This document shows, piece after piece, positions 8,999-17,254 of a DNA stretch of 50,328 nucleotides (the stretch's first letter is position 1; every line of letters starts with the position of its first letter). The notes beneath the pieces are model-generated. The model was not told the DNA's origin, made no database searches, and saw nothing but the letters and a program-made list of their open reading frames with translations. Source of the stretch: Streptoalloteichus hindustanus (lineage in GTDB: Bacteria > Actinomycetota > Actinomycetes > Mycobacteriales > Pseudonocardiaceae). The DNA lies in contig NZ_FQVN01000022.1 in the NCBI RefSeq assembly GCF_900129375.1, forward strand, positions 1-50,328. The letters are read 5' to 3'. A program made the translations under genes and the position numbers.

Positions 8999-10858
8999 TT
9001 GGCCGGACCCGTCGCCTCGACGGGTCCGGCCCTGCGCGCCGCCGACCCGCCGGCCACGACACCGGCCGCCGGGTCGGCGTCTCCGTGGCTCGCGGTGCTC
9101 GACGAGACGATCGGGGTCTGCGAGGCCCACCGCCGCCAGGACCTCGCCCACGGCCTGCGCCGCCGGCGGGCCGGGCTGCTCGCCCCCCACCTGCGGGTGG
9201 TGGTCGTCGGGATGGCCAAGCAGGGCAAGAGCCAGTTGGTGAACGCGCTGGTCAACGCGCCGGTCTGCGCCGTGGGCGACGACGTCTCCCCCTCGGCGGC
9301 CACCGTCGTCCAGCACGCCGAGACACCGTCGGCGGTCCTCGTCGCGCGTCCCGCTGCGGCCGGCGCGCCCCCGGCACGGGTGCCGGTCCCGGTCGACCAG
9401 GTCGCCAGGGAGGTTGGCGCGCGGGCCGGTCTGCTCCGCGCCGAGGTGGGCATCCCGCGCGCGCTGCTCGCGTCCGGTCTGTCCTTTGTGGACACTCCAC
9501 CGCTCGGGGACCCGACCACCGAGCGCGGCGGCGCCGTCCACGCCGCGCTGGCCGACGCCGACGCCGTGGTGCTGGTCTCCGACGCGACCGGCGAGCTCAC
9601 CGGGGCCGAGCTCGACCTGCTGCGCCAGGTCGCGGCGTCCTGCCCGGCCGTGCTCGTCGCCCTCACCAAGATCGACCTGGTCACGGGGTGGCGGCAGGTG
9701 CTGGAGCGGAACCGGGCGCGGCTGGCCGGGGCCGGGCTGGCGGTGCCCCAGCTCCCGGTCTCGGCGGCCCTCCGGCTGCGCGCGGCCGACGCCGGGGACC
9801 GGGCGCTCAACGGCGAGTCCGGGTTCCCCGAGCTGCTCGACCACCTGCGGCGGTCGGTGGTCGCCCGCCGCGACCAGCTCGCCAGGTGGACCGTGGCCGT
9901 GGCGACCACCGCCGCCCTGGAGCCGGTCGTCGCCAGGGTGCGGGCCGAGGTCGCGCTGCCCAGCCGGACGGGCGTCGCGGCGTCCCGCCTGGAGGAGGCG
10001 CAGCGGCAACTGGAGGAGCTGCGCCGTCGGTCGGGCCGCTGCCACCAGGTCCTCGCGGACGAGATGGCGGACCTGACCGCCGACATCGACCACGACCTGC
10101 GGGAGCGGACCCGCGGCGTGCTCCGCGAGGTGGACCGGGTCCTCGACGAGGCCGACCCGCTCGCGGTGTGGGAGATCCTGGAGGACTGGCTCGGCCGCAA
10201 CCTGTCCGAGGTGGCGGAGGCCAGCTCCACCTGGCTCGTCGAGCGCTGTGAGTGGATCGCGGAGAAGGTGGCGCTGGGCTTCCCGGCCGCGGACGCGCGG
10301 GCGCCGGCGCCGCTGACCGCGCTCGGGCTGCCCGCCGACGAGGTGTCCGCGGTGGACATGCCGAAGATCGAGCGGTTCACCGCGGCGCAGAAGGCGTTCA
10401 TCGGCCTGAAGGGCTCCTACGGCGGGGTGCTGATGTTCGGCCTGGTCACCAGCCTGGCCGGGCTGCCGATGATCAACCCGCTCTCGCTCGGCGCGGGCGC
10501 GGCCTTCGCCGGCAAGAGCGTGCGCGACGAGTCCAGGAACCGGCTGCAACGCCGGCAGACGGTCGCGAAGGCCGCGGTGCAGCGCCACGTCGACGACTTC
10601 TTCCTGCGGTTCGGCAAGGAGTGCCGGGACGCGGCCCGCCACGTGCACCGCGTGCTCCGGGACCACCTCACCGCCCTCACCGAGGAGCTGCAGGAGCGCA
10701 TCGTCGAGGGGGTGCGCCGGACCAAGGAGGCGGCCAACGCCGAGGCCGTCGAGCGGGACCGCAGGAACCAGGAGCTGCAACGGCTCCTCGCCCTGGACCG
10801 GCGGGCCCGGGCGTTGGCCGTCGCCACCAGGGCAACCCCGTTGGAGATCACCGCGTGA
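8999..10858 (+). CDS. iniA: Dynamin-like GTPase, IniA-like
   Basis: The 619-residue protein shows the dynamin GTPase motifs in order: G1 GMAKQGKS at about 71-78, G3 VDTPP at about 164-168 (normally DTPG) and G4 TKID at about 223-226. A long helical stalk follows. A hydrophobic segment near residues 475-505 ([17 protein letters not shown]) is a possible membrane-insertion loop, and coiled-coil helices follow it. IniA of mycobacteria is a membrane-remodelling dynamin, and this protein has the same length and partners. The start is uncertain: TTG at 8999 directly abuts GGGGAG, and GTG at 9095 is an alternative. The stop overlaps the next start by 4 nt (GTGA), so the two GTPases are translationally coupled. 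Confidence 0.85.
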   Translation: MAGPVASTGPALRAADPPATTPAAGSASPWLAVLDETIGVCEAHRRQDLAHGLRRRRAGLLAPHLRVVVVGMAKQGKSQLVNALVNAPVCAVGDDVSPSAATVVQHAETPSAVLVARPAAAGAPPARVPVPVDQVAREVGARAGLLRAEVGIPRALLASGLSFVDTPPLGDPTTERGGAVHAALADADAVVLVSDATGELTGAELDLLRQVAASCPAVLVALTKIDLVTGWRQVLERNRARLAGAGLAVPQLPVSAALRLRAADAGDRALNGESGFPELLDHLRRSVVARRDQLARWTVAVATTAALEPVVARVRAEVALPSRTGVAASRLEEAQRQLEELRRRSGRCHQVLADEMADLTADIDHDLRERTRGVLREVDRVLDEADPLAVWEILEDWLGRNLSEVAEASSTWLVERCEWIAEKVALGFPAADARAPAPLTALGLPADEVSAVDMPKIERFTAAQKAFIGLKGSYGGVLMFGLVTSLAGLPMINPLSLGAGAAFAGKSVRDESRNRLQRRQTVAKAAVQRHVDDFFLRFGKECRDAARHVHRVLRDHLTALTEELQERIVEGVRRTKEAANAEAVERDRRNQELQRLLALDRRARALAVATRATPLEITA

Positions 10859-12087
10859 GCACCGACCTCGCCACCGCCGTCCGCGCCCTCTTCGGCGGCG
10901 CCTTCTCGGTCTACCGGGACAACCCCCGCGCCGGCCGCTGGCTCCAGGACCACCTGCGCCGACTGGACGAGCCGCTGCGGATCGCCGTCGTGGGGCCGCC
11001 CGGTTCGGGGAAGTCCACAGTGGTCAGTGCCGTCACCGGGCGGGGGCTGCGCGACGCGACGCTCGTGGAGCGGTCGCTGTCCGAGGCGGCAGGGGAGGGC
11101 GGGGGCGTCGGTCTGTCCGACGTCGACGCCGCCCTCCACCTCACCCGCCACCCCGACGAGGGCGACCTGCGGCTGCTCCGGTCCACTCAGGACAGTCCGG
11201 TGGCGTCGGCCCTGCCGGCGAACGCGGTCGTGGTGCTCTCGCGCGCGGACGAGACCAACGCCGGCCGGATCGACGCCCTCACCACCGCCCGGCAGATCGC
11301 CCGCCGGCACCGGACCGACGTCCGGCTGCGCGCGGTGTGCGCGAACGTCGTCGCGCTGTCCGGGCTGCTGGCCCACGCCGGACGCACCCTGCGGGAACCG
11401 GAGTTCGCCGACCTCGCGGCGCTGGCCGCCGTGCCCAGGCCCGACCTGGAGGGCTTCCTGCTGTCCGTGGACCGGTTCGCCGGCGCGGCCGTCCCCGTCC
11501 TGGGACAGCGCGAGCGGCACGCGCTTCTCGACCGGTTCGGGCTCTTCGGGGTCCGCCTCACCGTCACCCTGATCCGGACCGGCTGCGACACGCGGACCAA
11601 GTTGTCCACGCAGCTCGTGCGGCGCAGCGGATTGGCCGAACTGCGGGAGACGGTGACGCGGTGCCTCACCGACCGGCACCACGTCCTCAAGGCGCGCTCC
11701 GCCCTGCTCGCCCTGGACCTGGTGCTCCGCAGGGAACCGCGCCCCACCGCCGGACGCCTCGCCGCCGACCTGGAGCGCCTTCTGGTCTCCACACACGACT
11801 TCCGCGAACTCCGCGCCCTGGCGGCGCTGACCTCGGGCCGCACCACCCTGCCCGGAGACCTCGCCACCGAGGCCGAGCGGTTGCTCGGCGGCCAGGGCCT
11901 CGACCCGGCCGCGAGGCTCGGAACGCCCGACGAGCTGCCCGACCGGGAACTCCACTCGGCGACGACCGACGCCCTGCTCCGGTGGCAGGTCCAGACCGAG
12001 AATCCCCTGCTGGACCAACACCAACGCGACCTCGCCCGCACTGTCGTCCGCACCTGCGAGGGACTTCTCACCCAGCTCCCCGGATAA
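10855..12087 (+). CDS. iniC: Dynamin-like GTPase partner, IniC-like
   Basis: The product has 410 residues. It begins [15 protein letters not shown] and has a clear P-loop GPPGSGKS at about 47-54. The expected DxxG switch motif is not visible and the G4 position reads SRADE rather than TKAD, so the GTPase domain is degenerate apart from nucleotide binding. The rest is helical. This matches the asymmetric pairing seen in bacterial dynamins, where one subunit is active and one is divergent. The GTG start overlaps the iniA-like stop by 4 nt. It is the last gene of the rightward operon and shorter than mycobacterial IniC (about 490 aa). Confidence 0.8.
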   Translation: MSTDLATAVRALFGGAFSVYRDNPRAGRWLQDHLRRLDEPLRIAVVGPPGSGKSTVVSAVTGRGLRDATLVERSLSEAAGEGGGVGLSDVDAALHLTRHPDEGDLRLLRSTQDSPVASALPANAVVVLSRADETNAGRIDALTTARQIARRHRTDVRLRAVCANVVALSGLLAHAGRTLREPEFADLAALAAVPRPDLEGFLLSVDRFAGAAVPVLGQRERHALLDRFGLFGVRLTVTLIRTGCDTRTKLSTQLVRRSGLAELRETVTRCLTDRHHVLKARSALLALDLVLRREPRPTAGRLAADLERLLVSTHDFRELRALAALTSGRTTLPGDLATEAERLLGGQGLDPAARLGTPDELPDRELHSATTDALLRWQVQTENPLLDQHQRDLARTVVRTCEGLLTQLPG

Positions 12088-12171
12088 CCCGCGACTCGAC
12101 GGGATCTCGCCGGTGAACTGGGAAACCAGCGCCTTCGGCAGAGCGAGCCCGGCGGTCGGGGTGGCGTGGCG

Positions 12172-12177
12172 TAGATT
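12172..12177 (+). promoter_or_regulatory. Candidate -10 box for the STAND gene
   Basis: TAGATT lies 67 nt before the ATG at 12244 in the 156-bp gap after the dynamin operon. No strong -35 is visible. It suggests that the STAND gene has its own promoter. Confidence 0.3.
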
Positions 12178-12243
12178 GGTCGTCACCGTCCGCAGCGCTG
12201 GCCGGGTGGACGGCGCGGGTCGGACGCGGGCGGGGAGCGGCGC

Positions 12244-14391
12244 ATGGACGGCGAGAAGCACCAGGACCCACCGCACGACGCGCCGGCGCACGCCAACGTC
12301 GTCCACGACGTCTCGGGCACCGTGGTGCAGATCGGCCGCGTGGACCGGGCCTCCTTCCAGATCTCCGAGCCGCCGCCCGAGGTCGTGCCACGACAACTCC
12401 CGCCGAAGCCGGTCTGGTTCGTGAACCGCGACGCCGAGCTGGCAGTGTTGGGCGCCGGCCTGGAGCGCGGGCGGACCCGGGGGCGGCCGGCGGTGGCCGT
12501 GCTCAGCGGACCCGAGGGCATCGGCCGGACGAGGCTCGGGCTGCACTGGGCGCACCAGGTGCGCGACCGGTTCGCCGACGGCCAGCTGTGGACCGACCTG
12601 GGCTCGGTCCGGCGCCGGGGCGGCAGCGGGATCAGCGACGTCGTCGGCGACTTCCTCCGGGCGCTGGGCACCGACGAGAAGTGGATTCCCCCGGACCTGG
12701 CGGGCCGGGTCAACCTGTTCCGGACCAGGACGGCCAACCGGAGCGTCCTCGTCGTGATCGACAACGCCGCCAACTCGGCGGAGATCACGCCGTTGCTGCC
12801 GAGTTCGGGGAACAGCGCCGTCGTCGTCACCACCCACTGGGAGCTGGACGAGCTGGTGGCCGACGGCGCCGAGGCGTTGCGCCTCGCGCCCTTGGGCGAC
12901 GAGGACGGCGTGCGGTTGCTCGCCAAGTTCGTCGGCGAGGATCGGACGTCGGCCGAACGCGAGGCGGCGGCGGATCTGGTGCGGCTGTGCGGCGGCCTTC
13001 CCCTGGCGCTCCGCGTGATCGGCGCGCGGTTGCGCCGTCGCCGCACCCAGTCCATCGCGGCGCTGGTGCGGGAACTCCGCGCCGATCCCTCGTTGCTGGA
13101 CCGGCTGTCGATGGAGGGCAAAGCGGTGGTCAGCGCTGCCTGCGACACCTCCTACCGAGACCTGCCCGAGCCCGCGCGGCGGCTGTACCGGGTGCTCGGT
13201 CTCCATCCAGGACCGCGTTTCTGCCGCGAAGTCGTCGTCGCGGCGGTGGACCTGCCGGCGGAGACGGTCGACGAACTCCTGGACACCCTCTACCGCAGCC
13301 ACCTCGTTGAGGAGGACCGGTCCGGCCGCTTTCGCTTCCACCACGAGCTGATCCGGGTTCACGCGGCGGGACGCGCCCGCGACGAGGAATCACTCGACGA
13401 GCGGAATCGGATCACCGAACGCATCGTGCGGTGGTACCTCCGTGCCGCCGCGGCAGCGGATCTGCTGGTGATGAAGAAGCGGATGCGGCGCGCCGACCAC
13501 AGTTCGCTCGTCGCCGACTGGATGCCACCGTTCGACTCCGCCACCGCGCTCCAGTGGATGGACGACGAGCGGGCCAACCTGGTGGACGCCGTGCGGGTCG
13601 CCGCGAAGCAGGGCTGGGACGAACTGGTCTGGCAGCTCACCGAGGCGTTGTGGGTGTTGTTCCTGCACCGCAAGCACTACCACGACTGGGAGGAGACGCA
13701 CCGACTGGCCATCGAGGCCGCAAGCCGCTGCGGAAACCGCTGGGCGGAGGCCCGGATGCGCAGCCAACTCGCCCGGGCGTTGCGAGAGCAGAAGAAGTGG
13801 GCGAAGGCCCACGAGGAGCTGTCGCAGGCGCGGAGCGCCGCGGAGGAGGCGGGAGATCGCCAACTCCTCGCCTCCGTCGTGGAGTTCATCGGGCTGACCC
13901 ACTACGACCAGGGCGACTACCCGAGCGCCCTCGCCGCGTTCGAGTGGTCCCTCGCGGTGAACGAGGAGCTGGTGCGGGAAAAGCTGACGAACGCACGCGG
14001 CGTCGCCTTGCAGACCCAGTTCATCGGACGAACGCTGAACCAGCTCGGCGAGTACGCCGCGGCGGTGGAGAAGTTCGAGCGCGCCAGGGACCTGCTGACG
14101 GAGCTGCGTGACGACCGAACCCGGGCCCGGGTCCTCACCGGACTCGGCGAGGTCTACCGGAACCTCGGCCGCGACAGGGACGCGCGGGTCGTGCTGTCCG
14201 AGGCGGCGGAGACCATGCGTCGACTCGGGGCGTGGGGCTACGAGTCGGAAGCCCTGGAACTCCTGGTGGACCTGCCAGGAGACGACGAGGGGCGTGTGGA
14301 CAACCTGCGCCGACTGGTGGAAATCCACGCGAGTACGGGAAGCCCTCGAACCGAGGAGTACCAGGCGCGGCTGGCGAAGATCACGGGTTAG
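12244..14391 (+). CDS. NB-ARC/STAND NTPase with TPR domain and N-terminal RHIM-like motif
   Basis: This is a 715-residue multidomain protein. Residues 18-33 read NVVHDVSGTVVQIGRV and include the tetrad VQIG, the core of RHIM/PP-type amyloid signalling motifs. An NB-ARC domain follows. Its P-loop is GPEGIGRTR at about 89-97, with Arg where Lys is usual. Walker B is VLVVIDN near 172, the sensor strand is VVVTTHW and GGLPLAL marks the helical subdomain. From about residue 470 there are TPR helices (for example ALREQKKWAKAHEELSQA and YRNLGRDRDARVVL). There is no DNA-binding domain, so it is not an AfsR/SARP activator. ATG at 12244 has GGGGAG 6-7 nt upstream. STAND proteins are ligand-triggered oligomerisation switches. 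The effector is not encoded in the same frame or next door. Confidence 0.85.
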   Translation: MDGEKHQDPPHDAPAHANVVHDVSGTVVQIGRVDRASFQISEPPPEVVPRQLPPKPVWFVNRDAELAVLGAGLERGRTRGRPAVAVLSGPEGIGRTRLGLHWAHQVRDRFADGQLWTDLGSVRRRGGSGISDVVGDFLRALGTDEKWIPPDLAGRVNLFRTRTANRSVLVVIDNAANSAEITPLLPSSGNSAVVVTTHWELDELVADGAEALRLAPLGDEDGVRLLAKFVGEDRTSAEREAAADLVRLCGGLPLALRVIGARLRRRRTQSIAALVRELRADPSLLDRLSMEGKAVVSAACDTSYRDLPEPARRLYRVLGLHPGPRFCREVVVAAVDLPAETVDELLDTLYRSHLVEEDRSGRFRFHHELIRVHAAGRARDEESLDERNRITERIVRWYLRAAAAADLLVMKKRMRRADHSSLVADWMPPFDSATALQWMDDERANLVDAVRVAAKQGWDELVWQLTEALWVLFLHRKHYHDWEETHRLAIEAASRCGNRWAEARMRSQLARALREQKKWAKAHEELSQARSAAEEAGDRQLLASVVEFIGLTHYDQGDYPSALAAFEWSLAVNEELVREKLTNARGVALQTQFIGRTLNQLGEYAAAVEKFERARDLLTELRDDRTRARVLTGLGEVYRNLGRDRDARVVLSEAAETMRRLGAWGYESEALELLVDLPGDDEGRVDNLRRLVEIHASTGSPRTEEYQARLAKITG

Positions 14392-14402
14392 GGCAGGCGG
14401 GC

Positions 14403-16106
14403 TCAGGGAGAAGAGGCCAGGACCACGCTGACTTCCGCCGGGCCCAGCCGCAGGCGGAACTCCGGACCCAGGTCGTTCGGAGATCTCCCACCGGCGACCC
14501 AGGCGTGGACCGCCGAGGCAAGAGCCTCGCCGGGAACCGACCAGCTACTCCGTCCATTGTGGATGAATGTCAGCAGGGAAGTGCCGTCCCGCAACCGGAG
14601 AAGGCACCGGTGCGCGTCGTCCACTCCCGCGACGACGCGACAGCCGGGATAACGCCGGAAGATCTCCTCCGCATCTGCTCCCCGCGCCCAGTCGCGTTCG
14701 TCCACGTCCCGGCGGAACAACACCGAGGCGCTCTCCAGCAACCGCTCGTCCGGCTCGTCGAGGTCGACCGCGAGGTGCTGACGGCGCAGACCCGTGCCGC
14801 GATCGGTGTCGTCGTCGAGCACGGCCGCGAAGCGGTGGAGCCGCACCACCGGGGTGGGCGCGTCCTGGACCTCGGTGAAGACCTGGAAAGCCGTCACGGC
14901 GGGCAGCCGCGTCGACGGCACGGGCACCGGGTCCGTCCGGGGTGGACGCGAGGGCGGGGTCAGGTCCATCAGGTGGTACATGAGGTCGCGCAGCAAGTGC
15001 GCCGAGCGACCGGGTTCGGCGAACGCCGCCGCTGCCAGACCGGCGTAGCGGGCGGGTTGTGGTTCGTCCGCCGCCTCCGCGAGTTGGGCGCGCAGACCAC
15101 GGCCGAGATCCAGGCGCGGCGCGAGGGACTGGAGCGCGGCCAGGGGCGTGTCCGGCACGACCTGGCCGCCCCCGTCACTGGCCAACAGCACCGGGACACC
15201 CAGAGTGGCGGCGTAGAACGTGACCGATCCGTGGTCGCCGATCACGCAGTCCGCGGCCACGAGCGCCGCGCGCCAGCCCTCCGTCGGTGGGACCAGGATC
15301 AGCCCGGCCTCCTGCGCCGTCGCCAGCCAGGACCGCGTCTGCCACCGGCTGTGCCCGTGCCAGACGTTCGGGTGCAGGACCGCCGCCACGGCGTACTCGT
15401 CCACCGGCAGCTCCGCGAGCAACCGCTCGGGAAGCCGGGGATGCCGCCCGAGCAACGACTCTGTGCTCCAGGTCGAGGTCAGCACCACGAGCTTGCGGTC
15501 CCCGACGCCGAACGCCCGCCGATACCGCTCGCGCAGCCGACGGCTCGCGGTGATCCGGTCGTAACAGGGGTCCCCGGCGACCACGGCGCGCGGCGCGACC
15601 TCCGGGCACACCTGCTCCAGCAACGCGAGCTGGTCCGGGTGCGACAGGGCCAGCGCCGAGGGCACCGCGCGTCCGCGCCGCACCAGCTGTTTCCTCGCCA
15701 GCCCGGAGATCGCCGGACCACTGTCCGAACCGGACATGACGAACTTGTGGAACCCGGCGCCGTGCGGGAGGAGCAGCAGCGGTGCCCTGATCTGGTGCAG
15801 GGCCCCGTTCTCGCTCGCCGAGATCGCCAGGTCGAATCGGGTTCTCCTGACCTGGCGCCAGGGCACGAGGCGGGCCTGCATCGCCGCGAGGAACTCGTGG
15901 ACGCCGTCGTCGAACGCGGACCGGCCGGCGACCGTGAACAACACCTCGACCCGGAAGTCGTCCCGCAGGACCGGCAGCACGTCCAGCAGTCGGCCGGTCG
16001 AGGTCACCGTGCGCGCGACCGCCAGGACCCTACGCCGCGCGGGAACCGTGACCCACCGGTCGGCCGAGGGGCCGATCGGCGTCTCCAACCACCTCTCACC
16101 ACGCAT
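14403..16106 (-). CDS. GT-B fold transferase, CDP-glycerol glycerophosphotransferase-like
   Basis: The 567-residue protein has motifs typical of the C-terminal GT-B half of TagF/TarF-like enzymes: PHGAGFHKF, VVLTSTWSTESLLGRHP, VLHPNVWHG and ADCVIGDHGSVTFYAATLGV. The last is the His/Asp/Ser cluster that binds the nucleotide leaving group. The C-terminal 180 residues are a separate domain, possibly substrate recognition. Actinomycete homologues are mostly annotated as hypothetical, so a polyol-phosphate or sugar transfer role at the cell envelope is an inference. ATG at 16106 has GGAG about 7 nt upstream. It converges on the STAND gene with 11 bp between stops, and its own upstream region carries a heptamer repeat array. 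Confidence 0.6.
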   Translation of the reverse strand: MRGERWLETPIGPSADRWVTVPARRRVLAVARTVTSTGRLLDVLPVLRDDFRVEVLFTVAGRSAFDDGVHEFLAAMQARLVPWRQVRRTRFDLAISASENGALHQIRAPLLLLPHGAGFHKFVMSGSDSGPAISGLARKQLVRRGRAVPSALALSHPDQLALLEQVCPEVAPRAVVAGDPCYDRITASRRLRERYRRAFGVGDRKLVVLTSTWSTESLLGRHPRLPERLLAELPVDEYAVAAVLHPNVWHGHSRWQTRSWLATAQEAGLILVPPTEGWRAALVAADCVIGDHGSVTFYAATLGVPVLLASDGGGQVVPDTPLAALQSLAPRLDLGRGLRAQLAEAADEPQPARYAGLAAAAFAEPGRSAHLLRDLMYHLMDLTPPSRPPRTDPVPVPSTRLPAVTAFQVFTEVQDAPTPVVRLHRFAAVLDDDTDRGTGLRRQHLAVDLDEPDERLLESASVLFRRDVDERDWARGADAEEIFRRYPGCRVVAGVDDAHRCLLRLRDGTSLLTFIHNGRSSWSVPGEALASAVHAWVAGGRSPNDLGPEFRLRLGPAEVSVVLASSP

Positions 16107-16445
<339 letters not shown>

Positions 16446-17198
16446 TCACGTGCGGAGGTAGGAGGCGCCGTTGACGTCGATGACCGTGCCACTGGCGAAC
16501 TCGGCCTGGGGCGAGGCCAGGTAGAGCACGGCGTGCGCCACCTCCTCCGCCGTGGCGACCCGGCCGAACGGGCTCTGCGCGCGCACCGAGTCGCCGGCCG
16601 GGCCGTTGAGGAGGTCCTCGGCCATCCCCGTGTCGACCACGCCGGGCGCGACGGCGGTGACCGAGATGCCGTGCTCGGCGAGCGTCAGCGCGAGGGTCTG
16701 CCCGAAGGCGTGGAGCCCGGCCTTGGTCGCGGCGTAGGCCGGCATCAGCGGGGTGCCCCGGAAAGCGCCCCGGGAGCCCACGTTGACGATCCGCCCGCCC
16801 CGGCCGCGCATGTGGCGGACGGCGCAGAAGGTGACGTTGGCCGGGCCGGTCAGGTTGACCGCGACCATGCGCTGCCAGGCCGCCTGCCAGTCCTCGTAGG
16901 AGGAGTCGAGGACCGGGTGGTAGGGCTCGGCGACGCCGGCGTTGTTCACCAGGACGTCGAGCCGGCCCACCGCCGCCACCGCGGTCTCCACGAGCCGCCG
17001 CGCCTCCTCCGGATCGGCGATGTCCGCGCCGACGGCGTGGTGGCCGTCGCCGGGCAGCGCGGCGAGCAGGTCCTCGGCCCGCTTCCTGCCGCTGGCGTAG
17101 TGCAGGACGACCTGGTCGCCGGCGGCGGCGAACGCCGTCGCGATGGCCGTGCCGATGCCGCCCGAGGCGCCGGTGACGAGTACCGCCCGCCGTGTCAT
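16446..17198 (-). CDS. Short-chain dehydrogenase/reductase (FabG-like)
   Basis: The 250-residue classical SDR has TGASGGIG (NADP(H) binding, residues 9-16), NNAG near 88 and the catalytic YAATK near 155. It ends with the usual substrate-loop region and VIDVNGASYLRT. It reduces or oxidises a carbonyl/alcohol pair; the substrate is unknown. ATG at 17198 is preceded by AAAGGACC about 10 nt away. It follows the MAB_1171c-type gene by 56 bp and is the last gene of the peptidase operon, or an independent neighbour. Confidence 0.9.
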   Translation of the reverse strand: MTRRAVLVTGASGGIGTAIATAFAAAGDQVVLHYASGRKRAEDLLAALPGDGHHAVGADIADPEEARRLVETAVAAVGRLDVLVNNAGVAEPYHPVLDSSYEDWQAAWQRMVAVNLTGPANVTFCAVRHMRGRGGRIVNVGSRGAFRGTPLMPAYAATKAGLHAFGQTLALTLAEHGISVTAVAPGVVDTGMAEDLLNGPAGDSVRAQSPFGRVATAEEVAHAVLYLASPQAEFASGTVIDVNGASYLRT

Positions 17199-17254
17199 CA
17201 ACGAGGTCCTTTCCCGGTCGGGGTTCTGCTGGGCCGTCCCACGCGCCGTCGCCG

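Noticed and set aside
7209-9062. 617-codon antisense frame rich in Ala/Asp/His/Thr
   Set aside because: Third-frame shadow of the same repeats; it has no start signals or homology features.
7622-10780. 1052-codon antisense frame with long Pro-Thr-Pro-Ala repeats
   Set aside because: It is the complement of the iniB-like VGAG repeats and of the iniA-like gene. The sense strand has recognisable domains, Shine-Dalgarno sites and coupling; the antisense product has no domain.
12244-14391. STAND protein as an AfsR/SARP-type transcription activator
   Set aside because: There is no N-terminal winged helix or BTAD domain; the N-terminus is only a short motif before NB-ARC.
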